Shown here piece by piece: positions 1 to 9,219 of a stretch of 64,000 nt of DNA (position 1 is its first letter; each line of letters starts with the position of its first letter). The position numbers and the translations under genes are program-made. The notes below the pieces were generated by a model that was given only the letters and a program-made list of their open reading frames with translations, had not been told where the DNA came from and did no database searches. The DNA is from Agarophyton chilense (Eukaryota; Rhodophyta; Florideophyceae; Gracilariales; Gracilariaceae), in contig JARGXX010000003.1 in the NCBI GenBank assembly GCA_030374765.1, positions 1,550,001 through 1,614,000 on the forward strand, written 5' to 3'.

Positions 1-1290
1 TCGAGCGATGATGTCCACTACGGCTTTCATGCGTACAAAATCTAGTCTGCCAACCTGCTCGCATACAGCTTTCTTTTCCTCAAAAGACAGTTCGATCTGC
101 TTCATCTTATTCAGTTCTACAGACATTTCAAGCATTGCCTTTCTCCGTTTCGTCAGATCGTCGTGTTGTACTTCAAGTTCCATGACGATCGCGCTCTTCC
201 GGCCGCGTTTCTTCTCCATGCCCTCTGTGGATACGAATGTAAAGGTCACTTCCCCAATTCCAGTGTCGTGTTCGTCACTACTCACGCTGCTGGTATTTAC
301 CAATGTGCCCCTTCTTTCTTTTCGTTGCTTCGCTAGCAGATCGTTGAGTGCTTCTTGCACTGCTCGAGCTTTTTCTTGTTTAAGACGTGCAGCCCACTCA
401 GCCTCTTTCTTTCGCAACTCTTCTTGTCGTCTTCTTTCAGCTTCTTTCGCCTCCCTCCTCACCTTTTCAAGCGCCGCCGCCGCTTTTTTCGCTTGGGAGG
501 CTGCCAGTGCGGCCTCTTCTTCCGCTGCCTTGCGTCGTTTCCTTTCATTCTCACGCTTTCGCTCAATCTCGCGACGTTCCTTCTCCTTCTCACGAGCGAT
601 ATGTGCTTCGTTTTCAATGATCTGTGAGCTTATATCATCCAATAGTCTCTTTGCTGTATCGTACAACCCGCTACTCGGCTCGTTGTACTCCATGCAGTTC
701 TGAAAGATCAAACGCAAGTCTTTCGCCATAGCTTTGCAATCGAATGCATAGGTATCGTTTTTCTTATCGTGGAGGATATACTTGTCGCCTTGCATGTTTC
801 TCTTGACGGTTCCCAGGTCCATTGGATGCTTGATTTTATCCAGATAGCCGGGAACGTCCTCGAGGCTCCAAAGCGTGAGAACGGGCTCGGAAAAGTCCTG
901 ACATTCAGGCTTTTCCAAGAGTTCGAGTAACATGCCCTCATAGAAAGCCCATTGCGCGGTGCTGCGCACAGCGCGAGCAGATGTGAGAGATTCGCGTTCG
1001 GTGCGCTTACGTTTCTTGTTGGGGCGGTTTGAGGAAGGGGCCATGTCCATTCCCTTCCCCTGCTCAATCAGCTCTTCATCGTCTTCCGGCGGGGAGGCCG
1101 CGGGAGGAGAAACAGAACGCCCAGAGGAGGAACGACGGGCCTTCTGGTTTCGCGCCATATCGCTCTGGGTGGAAGGAAGGAGAGAAGGCTGGGGAGCCGA
1201 GAGAACGATGGGAGAAGTTGCGCAAATCGAAGGGGCGGGCGGGGTGGGGATGGCTTTGACAAGTCCGCCTGCCGGACTGTGACAAGACAT
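1..1290 (-). CDS. BET-family bromodomain protein, C-terminus beyond the window edge
   Basis: An uninterrupted minus-strand frame runs from an ATG at 1290 to the left edge (430 codons, no stop), so the C-terminus lies outside. Order: a low-complexity basic N-terminus with a KKRKR nuclear signal, one bromodomain (about residues 115-230), a long Glu/Arg/Lys/Ala coiled coil (about 230-330), and the start of an extraterminal (NET) domain at about 397-430 (LSFEEKKAVCEQVGRLD). The bromodomain shows the ZA-loop HPMDLGTV motif and the acetyl-lysine-binding Asn in CMEYNEPSS. One bromodomain plus NET is the plant/algal GTE-type BET arrangement. The family binds acetylated histones and promotes transcription. 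A second in-frame ATG at 1158 is an alternative start. It is divergent from the ZFC3H1-like gene. Confidence 0.9.
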   Translation of the reverse strand, partial: MSCHSPAGGLVKAIPTPPAPSICATSPIVLSAPQPSLLPSTQSDMARNQKARRSSSGRSVSPPAASPPEDDEELIEQGKGMDMAPSSNRPNKKRKRTERESLTSARAVRSTAQWAFYEGMLLELLEKPECQDFSEPVLTLWSLEDVPGYLDKIKHPMDLGTVKRNMQGDKYILHDKKNDTYAFDCKAMAKDLRLIFQNCMEYNEPSSGLYDTAKRLLDDISSQIIENEAHIAREKEKERREIERKRENERKRRKAAEEEAALAASQAKKAAAALEKVRREAKEAERRRQEELRKKEAEWAARLKQEKARAVQEALNDLLAKQRKERRGTLVNTSSVSSDEHDTGIGEVTFTFVSTEGMEKKRGRKSAIVMELEVQHDDLTKRRKAMLEMSVELNKMKQIELSFEEKKAVCEQVGRLDFVRMKAVVDIIAR

Positions 1291-1708
1291 GGTGTCTCTC
1301 TCGTGCTCAAAAACAGAAGAATGCAAAAGGCTGAACCAAACCCAAAAAACCAGGCTGAATTTGCGCTCTCGCGCGGCGCATTTCTGCAATCAAACTACGC
1401 AACGAGGCAGTGTCTCGCCGTGCCTCCGCCCTTTCGTGAGTCCCTTTTGCACACGTTTCCCGCACAGTCTTTCGGCCTCTTTCAAGACGACGTTGGCGGC
1501 GTTCGCCACTCTCAACAGCCCCAACGGACCACCTCATCGCCCGCGAGCTTGACCACCGTTGCCATTGCACTTCCTCCCCCTCGCTACGCACCGCTTGGCG
1601 GCACCGCCTTTTTTTCCTTCTTCCTCTCACCTGGTAGCTGTTTCCCCGCCTCCAGTAAAGCACTGCCCCCGGCGTGCTCATTTATCCCCGTACGTTGTGC
1701 TGCTGTTG
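1291..1708. promoter_or_regulatory. Divergent intergenic region between BET and ZFC3H1-like genes
   Basis: These 418 bp separate the two outward-facing start codons, so the region should hold both promoters and 5' leaders. It is pyrimidine-rich toward the right gene. No clear TATA element or named motif was recognised. The zinc-finger gene's frame stays open upstream to about 1559, but no ATG lies in that extension. Confidence 0.4.
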
Positions 1709-4700
1709 ATGGCGATGACCCTGATACCAAGTATGCGCACGGCGGCAGCAATCGGGGACTCCGACTTCGTAGACCTCGATGACCCCAACGATTTCATGCA
1801 GGTTCGTCAATCCCCTTCATTCGAGACCCCAACGTACTGGAACAACAACATCAATCCCCCCGCATCTCAACTCCCTCCGCCCCTCCCGCACTTACAGCAC
1901 GCCCATCATTTCTATGATGTCGGCATAACCTCCGCCCACCAGCCCCAACCGCTCGCCATGCCCGTCGCCCAGTCGTTGCAAATTCCACAGCTGCACCACG
2001 TTTCGCAGCCGCCCGTTCTCCACCAAAGGAATGCTCTCCTCCAACATGGAAACCTTCTCCAGCAGGGAAACACTCTTCTCCAACAGGGAAACACTCTTCT
2101 CCATGATCCACCTCCGGGCCTCATGACAGTGCACGCGCCCCCGCCAGACGTTTTATCCGTTCACCATGGCCAACCCAATGTTCTTCCCATCCATGCTGCT
2201 CAACCACATCCTTTCATGCACATTCCACAGCCGCCTGCCCCACCCCTACATCACCTTCCGCAACAGGCGATTCATCCCGCCATCCTGCAACGACCCCGAG
2301 CACCACTTGTCCCTCGCCCTTCATATGGACCTAACCCCGTACTGCATAGACAGTCGCTGCCCATGACACGCCGCATCCCTTCCCATCATATTCATCGTCG
2401 CCCACCCGCTCCATCCCCACCGCCTCCTCCACCGCCGCCACCGCCACCACCTCCCCCTCCACTCCCATCTGCAGATACACCTCCGCCGCAGCATTCACCA
2501 CCCACATCGCCTCCTCCCCCACGAAAGAAGCCGTCGCTGGCAGAGTTGCGTCGTCGGGCTCTTCAAGGAATGCGCCGCACCAGTTCTATCACTCCGAACG
2601 CCTCTAGTAGCAGTCTGCCTGCGGTGGGATTCACAAGCTTTTCGCTCCCCACGTTATCGAAGCACGGTGCTGCTGACTCTCAGATTATCTTTGAGTTTTC
2701 AAGTTCAGATGAAGAATCAGATGATGAGATTCTCCCTGGACGGAGCAGAGAGATGCCTGAATCACCCATCGCAACTCGAAAGAAGGCTATTGAGGATATG
2801 AAGATTCGTGTTGTGAGACTTGGGCAATGTCCATCAATGCTTACGAGGAGTTCTGATCAAAAAACATTTTCGGAGCAAAGACCTGAAGGTTCTCCATCTG
2901 TTGCTCTTCTACCTTCCACGAAATCACCTTCTCCGGTGCCTCCTTCAACTCCAGCTCTCTCCCTCAAGCCGGGAGACCCGAGTTCCCTTATACCCGTCAA
3001 TTCTGTCGAAAATGATGCATCAGATTCAATTTTGCAGAGATCCGGCACTCCTCCTGGTGTCCAAGCCAAGGGCCAGACTCCCACCTCGAAAGCAAAGATG
3101 GAAGAGATAGTCCAATTGCGTCGTCAAATTCAACAGATTGAGCATCGCATTGCACAACAAAAGGCCGGGCGACAGAGGATAGAACAAGGGGTAGACAGTC
3201 AGCTACTCTCAAAGAAGCCACCATCGCCTTTAACAGATGCACCTGCAAACCCTCTTAAACGGTTTGCAAGCTCGCTTAAATCTCACGGGACACGGACCGA
3301 TTCCGAAAAGCGTCGCAGATACTACACTGACGCCCAACGGAACAAAGCTCCAATTAGTAGCGCCATTCCGAGCGTCTCAGATTCAAGCTCACCTTTGGTT
3401 TCACCAAGTGGAGCGACTGAATCCACTTCAAGTTCAATATCTGATCAGGCCTCTAAGCCTGCTCTTTGGAAGGAAAACTCCGTCCAAAAGTCTGCTTTAC
3501 CGAACCACACTGATGCCGCCAATACACGACTAATAGATGATTTGCGAACAGAGCTCGAGGAATCCAAGAAGAAGTTAGATTCAGAGCGCGATGCAAATCG
3601 CCTGCTTCAGGCTGCTGACGTGTCTGTGGCGGAGGCGTTTGCAAAGCTCAGCTTTAAACGAAGTCGTCTGAAATCGGTTCAAGACGAGATGCGCAGAGTC
3701 CAAACTGACCTTGTCACCGCTGAAGAAGAGTACAAAGCAACAATTAGTGCCGCCCAAAGAGTAAAGGCGTCCTTGGGTGTGGACGTATCAGAAAACAAAT
3801 ACGCTGCCCAAGATGTTTGTGCTGCAGCAACCGAGCACTCAACTACTTCGCAGGATGTCAATCTCAACAATCAAGAATTTTCGCCAGGTATGGAAAGTCC
3901 CGATGCCCAGCAGCTTATCAGGTACAATCCATATCCACTCAAGCTCGGCCTAGCACTTAAAGAGCAAGGTGAAAGCAATGAGAGAGAAAGCGAAATGTGT
4001 TTTCAGTCTGACCCAATTTTGCGACCATCACCATATACTCCATCACCGACAGTCATGTATAATAGTGTCCTCACTGGATTGAAAGCGTACGCTTTAAGCA
4101 CCTCTTTTCCTTCTACCCCTGGAAGCTTGATAACTTCGTGACTCTTGCGTCCACGATGTGCTTCGAGGGGCCGTCGGCACGTACCGTACACAACAACGGT
4201 TTTCGAATAGCTGACAGATCTAACGTTTGTGTTCCAATTTTTACTTCGATTTTGTGCGACTCGCGTATCTGCCTCACCGTCAATTTCACTTGTTCATTCT
4301 TGGACCATTTCTGAACACATTATCTTGTCATTCTCATACGGGTATATCTTCGCCGAAATCCTGTTACGTACAATGCATGCGTTTTATGACATTCATCTTC
4401 GCAATCTAATTTTCCCTGACCAATTTATTTATCTTTTTTGCGCAGATATATCTTGAGAATACCGAAGTACGCCAAAGCAACAGACCGCAGAAGTTTTAGT
4501 CCCTTGTCTCTTTCATGGTCCAACAAGTTGAATCCGGAAAAGGCCCTCTGTCCACAGGAGCTTCGAGGACAATGTTCAAATAGGAAGTGCATATACCAAC
4601 ATCTCCGGCACCCAATCAACCGAAATGTTCACGCACTTAATGTCATTGACATAATCCAGAAGTATATCACGGAAGATACATGGAAATCGGCGGAAAGAAA

Positions 4701-4848
4701 CGTCGTTGCTGCCAAATTAGCTATTTACGAAGGTAAGAATCAAAACGTAGACGATATCGTATTCCATCTCATCTCCTTCTTGTGTCCAGCATCAAGCAAG
4801 CTTCCACTTGCACCCATAACTCAAGCCCATGACAATAGACAGACCTAG
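1709..4848 (+). CDS. ZFC3H1/Red1-like zinc-finger protein (nuclear RNA decay), two exons
   Basis: Proposed exons are 1709-4086 and 4446-4848 (926 aa). The N-terminus is Pro/His/Gln-rich with a polyproline run, followed by coiled coils (about residues 460-500 and 610-690). Exon 2 encodes the diagnostic C-x7-C-x4-C-x3-H zinc finger (C828, C836, C841, H845; CPQELRGQC then CIYQH) of the ZFC3H1 family. In human ZFC3H1 and yeast Red1 this links poly(A)-tail factors to the MTR4-exosome. Splicing at GC|GTACGC (4086/4087) to CGCAG|A (4445/4446) joins LKA to YILRIPKY, matching the family block that precedes the finger. A donor at 4138 is in the same phase and is the alternative. A GTAAGA at 4733 could start a further 57-bp in-frame intron. 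The ATG at 1709 is the first in frame. It is much shorter than the animal protein. Confidence 0.8.
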
Positions 4849-5075
4849 TCAGACCTTCGCAAACAATGCCGCTCATGCTTATGTCTTGGACGAGTGCTTT
4901 ATACTTATAGCTCTCATACAATGATCTTCAGTGCTGTTTCCGTCAATTAGATCGAAGGCCATAACTAGAGGCATAGAAGTAGACTTCTCCCTTATAAAGA
5001 CAGTCGTCTGTGCTTGTTAGCATCCATACATTCAGAAATCAAGTAGCACCCAATAAGCTTGAGCTTGGCAACTTC

Positions 5076-6629
5076 TCATTCCCACTCGATTGTTCCGGGA
5101 GGCTTCGAAGTGATATCATAAGTGACTCTGTTTACACCAGAAATCTCGTTTACAATCCTGGAGGATATCTTTCGGAGCAACGGAGTAGGTAAATCCACCC
5201 AATCGGCTGTCATAAAATCTTTTGTCCTCACCGCTCTGAGCACGATAACCTCTTCGTATGTGCGCTTATCGCCCATTACTCCCACAGCCTTCACTGGCAG
5301 CAGCGCCGCAAAAGCTTGCCCAATTTCCCGATACAGCCCAGCTGATCGAAGTTCATGGATGAAAATAGTATCCGCCTCACGAAGAGCTCTCAGCCTTTTT
5401 GCAGTGACCTCGCCCAAGATGCGAATGGCCAATCCAGGTCCTGGAAATGGGTGTCTATAAATACTTTCGCTCTCGATACTCAACTCTAATCCAAGCTTTC
5501 GCACTTCATCTTTGAACAAGAAACGAAGGGGTTCTATGAGCTGTAGTTTCATATGAGCTGGTAATCCACCTACATTATGATGGGTTTTGATCGTTGCTGA
5601 TGGACCTTTGTGGCTGACGGATTCGATCACGTCCGGGTATAAGGTGCCTTGCAATAAGAAGTCAGCTTTTAGCCTGGACGCTTCCACTTCAAAGCATTCG
5701 ATAAAGGTGTTGCCAATGATTTTCCTTTTCTTTTCCGGATCTGTTACACCCTGTAGCTTTTGAAGAAACGTTTCGGTGGCGTCGATGAGTTTAAGATTCA
5801 CTCCACATCGATTAGCCAAGCGGTCCATAACTTCCACGGCTTCATTTTTCCTCAAAACACCATTATCAACCAAAAATGCATGGAATTGATCACCGATAGC
5901 TTCCTTCATAAGTACTGCTGCGACAGTTGAGTCCACACCACCGGAAACAGCTCCAATCACCATACCGTCTCCAACTTTCTCCCGAATAGCCACCTTTGCT
6001 TCGGCGAGAAAATCCGACATTGACCAATCACATTTGCCCTTGCATATCTTGGTTACAAAGTTACGAAGTATATCCGTACCAAACTGAGTATGCGTGACCT
6101 CCGGGTGAAACTGGAGTCCGTAAAGCTTCCGCTTTTTGTCTGCCACTGCAGCGTGCTCTGTATTATTAGTGGTGGCAATGTCGCAAAAACTTTCGGGGAG
6201 CTTTGATAGTTTATCTCCATGGCTCATCCAAACGTCAAAACTGTGATCGATTCCATCGAAAAGGCCATATCCGTTGGATGTTCGGATTTCTGCATAGCCA
6301 TATTCTCTCTTCTCCCCTGGTAGTACCTCTCCACCAAGGACATGGGCCATTTCCTGGAGACCATAGCAAATACCTAGAACTGGAACACCCAAGTCAAAAA
6401 TTCCTTCGGCAGCATGCGGAGAACCTTTTTCATAGACGGAAGAAGGACCTCCAGACAATATAATTCCAATTGGTTTCAGAGCGCGGATTTCGGACACACT
6501 GCGATCATAGGGATGAAGCTCGCAGTACACATTGCATTCTCGCAGACGACGGGCGATTAGATGTGTGTACTGTGAGCCAAAATCTAGGATTATAACAAGT
6601 TCATGGTTCGCGGTGAACAGGTCTTCCAT
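5076..6629 (-). CDS. guaA: GMP synthase (glutamine-hydrolysing)
   Basis: A complete intronless 517-aa protein catalyses XMP + ATP + Gln to GMP, the last step of guanine nucleotide synthesis. An N-terminal class I glutamine amidotransferase carries the nucleophile Cys88 in GICYGLQ and the H175/E177 pair in FHPEVTH. It is followed by an ATP pyrophosphatase domain with the PP-loop SGGVDS (229-234) and a C-terminal dimerisation domain ending in KPPGTIEWE. The length matches bacterial-type GuaA and not the longer animal enzyme. The ATG at 6629 starts directly before the amidotransferase strand. It converges on the zinc-finger gene (227 bp between stops). The symbol follows bacterial usage. Confidence 0.97.
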   Translation of the reverse strand: MEDLFTANHELVIILDFGSQYTHLIARRLRECNVYCELHPYDRSVSEIRALKPIGIILSGGPSSVYEKGSPHAAEGIFDLGVPVLGICYGLQEMAHVLGGEVLPGEKREYGYAEIRTSNGYGLFDGIDHSFDVWMSHGDKLSKLPESFCDIATTNNTEHAAVADKKRKLYGLQFHPEVTHTQFGTDILRNFVTKICKGKCDWSMSDFLAEAKVAIREKVGDGMVIGAVSGGVDSTVAAVLMKEAIGDQFHAFLVDNGVLRKNEAVEVMDRLANRCGVNLKLIDATETFLQKLQGVTDPEKKRKIIGNTFIECFEVEASRLKADFLLQGTLYPDVIESVSHKGPSATIKTHHNVGGLPAHMKLQLIEPLRFLFKDEVRKLGLELSIESESIYRHPFPGPGLAIRILGEVTAKRLRALREADTIFIHELRSAGLYREIGQAFAALLPVKAVGVMGDKRTYEEVIVLRAVRTKDFMTADWVDLPTPLLRKISSRIVNEISGVNRVTYDITSKPPGTIEWE

Positions 6630-7175
6630 TTTTATGAGCTCGAAGTGACGAGTGACGAATTTGCAAGAGTGAATAGGTCTATCTTCCTTTATACAGTCAA
6701 ACGTTTCATGAAATCCTCTTGTCTCGTCGCCTCAAGGATGTGAGTTATTTTGATACATCCATTCAACTCTCACCACGTGGGCACAAAATGATCAAATACT
6801 GTACCTGTCTTCGATATATCCCTGATACAGTATCCATTCCACTCTTTCGTCTTCGATGTCTTGGTCCGGGCCTATCGCTTTCCCTTGGTAGATCCGAATC
6901 GCGGTGTGTTTCATAGTGTGAAGGCCCAGTAGAAGCATTGCCATCTGTAAAGAATCTTTTCAATGGTATGTGGGTTTCATGTTTCCGTATCCTGATCATC
7001 CTCTCTGTTTGATTTGCTACCCAAACCTGAGGTCCAGTTCTAGGTTTTGACAATCCAAGTTTTCCTACCATTTACTTCAAACAGAGCATTGGTGGCTCTG
7101 CTCTCAGTCCATTTTTGCGGAACAAGATCATTTGACCGATACTCTGCTAGAACGTAACGAGGAAACCACTCAGAG
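6630..7175. promoter_or_regulatory. Divergent promoter region, GMP synthase / Rab escort protein
   Basis: These 546 bp lie between two divergent start codons. A CACGTG E-box/G-box core is visible near 6775. Short open frames on both strands have no recognisable content and are treated as chance. No TATA box could be assigned. Confidence 0.4.
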
Positions 7176-8951
7176 ATGTCAAGTGGCACGCAATCTCAGC
7201 TTTTGACGGAAACGGATTTCGATGTGGTTATCGTCGGGACTGATCTTCCTCAGGCAATTCTCGCCGCCGCTTTGTCAATTGCTGGTTCTCGAGTACTACA
7301 TCTAGATTCAAATGAGTTTTATGGAGGGAAATGGGCGACAGTTCAGTTAAGCCTGTTGGAAAGCGTGATTTTTGAAGCTGAACAGGACACACATGATCAA
7401 GGCACATCCTTACATACTTCCCAACAATTGGACTCTGCCATCGGTGAGTATTTCTCCGAGTATGAACTCCAACCGTTTCTTTCTCTGTCCCTTCATGATC
7501 AACTCTTCCCTCTAGGGGTTCGACGACTTCCCTGTAGTCGATCTGCTGAGAACTTGTCTTCTATTCAGTCATGCTTGTTAGATCTTGTCCCTCGCCCAAT
7601 CATGTCTGCAGGAAACATGATCGAGCTGCTGGTACGCACTAATGTTGGGCACTACGTAGACTTTCGCGCAATAGACGCATTATATGTCCAATTTACAGGA
7701 TCTACTGGTCTGCGCCGCGTACCTGGAAGCCGCGCAGATGTTTTTCAGAATTCATTCATAACTATGCCAGAGAAGAGGCTTATGATGCGATACGTGACCA
7801 GATGCTATGAGAGTATATCAGCTCAGAGAGAAAGGGATATCGACGCAAACGAAAGCTGTAGTGAAAATGATGAAGATGAGAATGTGTCCCTTCAAGAAGA
7901 TATGGATACGATGAGGTTAACTCCTAAGTTGCAGACATTTCTAACCCAGTCTATCTTGTTTTCTGTTGGTGACGCGCAGTTTTCGAAACGAGAGGGGATG
8001 AATCGTGTCTACGAATACCAGGCTTCTGTCATGCGTTTTGGCACCAAAACACCATTCCTTTATCCTAATTTCGGAACTGGGGAACTCTCTCAAGCATTTT
8101 GTAGACTGTGTGCGGTCCACGGTGGTACCTATGTCTTACGCCGCCGAACTACAGGACTCGTCAAACCTAAAGTGGGAGGTGTGGAATCCAGCTCCAAAAT
8201 TGACGAACATCGACTTGGGATCATTACAAATACTGGGGACATTGTGCGAACAAAACATGTATTCATACCTAGAGCTCTCAAACACCGAGAAAAAAAAGAT
8301 CCTCCAGATGTTTGGCACGCCATTGTAGTGCTTGACGACAGTGTTTTAAAACCTAGTCAACCGGAACGTGTCATGATAACGATCCCCCGAGAAACTCTTG
8401 GCAATAACACGTCCGCCGTCCGCATGAGACAGTTGGATAGCTCGGTCATGGTCTGTCCACAAGGAATATACATTCTGTACGCAGAAACCATTGAAGAGGG
8501 AGGTACAGAGCAAGACCTGATCAGAGTTCTTGAAAGTTATGTTAGTCTGAATACGTCTGCAGAGCGTAAGCAGGAGAACGCAAATAGTGACGACAGGAAT
8601 GTCAGTGATAATCGCGGCACCAATCGAGGCGAAACAGATTCCAGGGCTCACGTTGCGCCCAATTGTCTGTGGGGTATATCTTTTGCACGGCCACACGTCA
8701 AAAGCGAGACCGTTTCGACAGAACATGTTGCTCCTATGTCAGTAAGTGAGAGAGAACACGACGCCAATAATCCAGTGCTCGAAGCCCAGAAGTTCTTTAA
8801 ATTGGTGCATCCTGAGGGCGAATTTCTTCCGAGTAAGGAGAACGAGGGAGAGCACAAGGGAAACGGAAGTGCTTATCCTGACGAGATTACCAGTGATGCT
8901 ACCGGACAGAATGCGATGCGAAGAAAACTAGGCCCAGAAACGTATCCATGA
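7176..8951 (+). CDS. Rab escort protein (Rab geranylgeranyltransferase component A)
   Basis: A 591-aa intronless GDI-superfamily protein. The N-terminal Rossmann-like block DVVIVGTDLPQAILAAA followed by LDSNEFYGGKW (about residues 15-52) is typical of REP, where GDI itself has a GLKE-type loop. The Rab-binding platform (PFLYPNFGTGELSQAF, near residue 290) and the C-terminal AQKFFKLVHPEGEFLP motif also fit REP/CHM. An acidic insert near 220-245 separates the two halves, as in other REPs. The protein presents newly made Rab GTPases to the prenyl transferase in the cytosol. The ATG at 7176 sits just before the conserved strand. Confidence in REP over GDI rests on length and the C-terminal motif. 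Confidence 0.85.
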   Translation: MSSGTQSQLLTETDFDVVIVGTDLPQAILAAALSIAGSRVLHLDSNEFYGGKWATVQLSLLESVIFEAEQDTHDQGTSLHTSQQLDSAIGEYFSEYELQPFLSLSLHDQLFPLGVRRLPCSRSAENLSSIQSCLLDLVPRPIMSAGNMIELLVRTNVGHYVDFRAIDALYVQFTGSTGLRRVPGSRADVFQNSFITMPEKRLMMRYVTRCYESISAQRERDIDANESCSENDEDENVSLQEDMDTMRLTPKLQTFLTQSILFSVGDAQFSKREGMNRVYEYQASVMRFGTKTPFLYPNFGTGELSQAFCRLCAVHGGTYVLRRRTTGLVKPKVGGVESSSKIDEHRLGIITNTGDIVRTKHVFIPRALKHREKKDPPDVWHAIVVLDDSVLKPSQPERVMITIPRETLGNNTSAVRMRQLDSSVMVCPQGIYILYAETIEEGGTEQDLIRVLESYVSLNTSAERKQENANSDDRNVSDNRGTNRGETDSRAHVAPNCLWGISFARPHVKSETVSTEHVAPMSVSEREHDANNPVLEAQKFFKLVHPEGEFLPSKENEGEHKGNGSAYPDEITSDATGQNAMRRKLGPETYP

Positions 8952-9219
8952 ATTCGAAAAGGAAACAGTAGTTATGACCAGCCCAGTGAACGTTTGTATG
9001 TATCCATGACGTATTCCTCTGCGGCCTCCACCAGCCTCGCTTGTACATAGGAGCGAATCAAAGACAGATCTGCAAGCCTATTGCTCTCCACGTTTATGAC
9101 AACTACACGCTGTTGCCGTCAGCGGTTTCAATCGTAACTTATCTAAACAAACCATGTCCACGTAGCTCAGGTGACAGCGTGGTAGGTGGCAGTTCTCTTG
9201 CATTTAACGGATTCCTTTT

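Noticed and set aside
8..703. 231-codon plus-strand open frame
   Set aside because: It is the antisense shadow of the BET coiled-coil region. The minus strand shows a bromodomain and NET motifs in one continuous frame.
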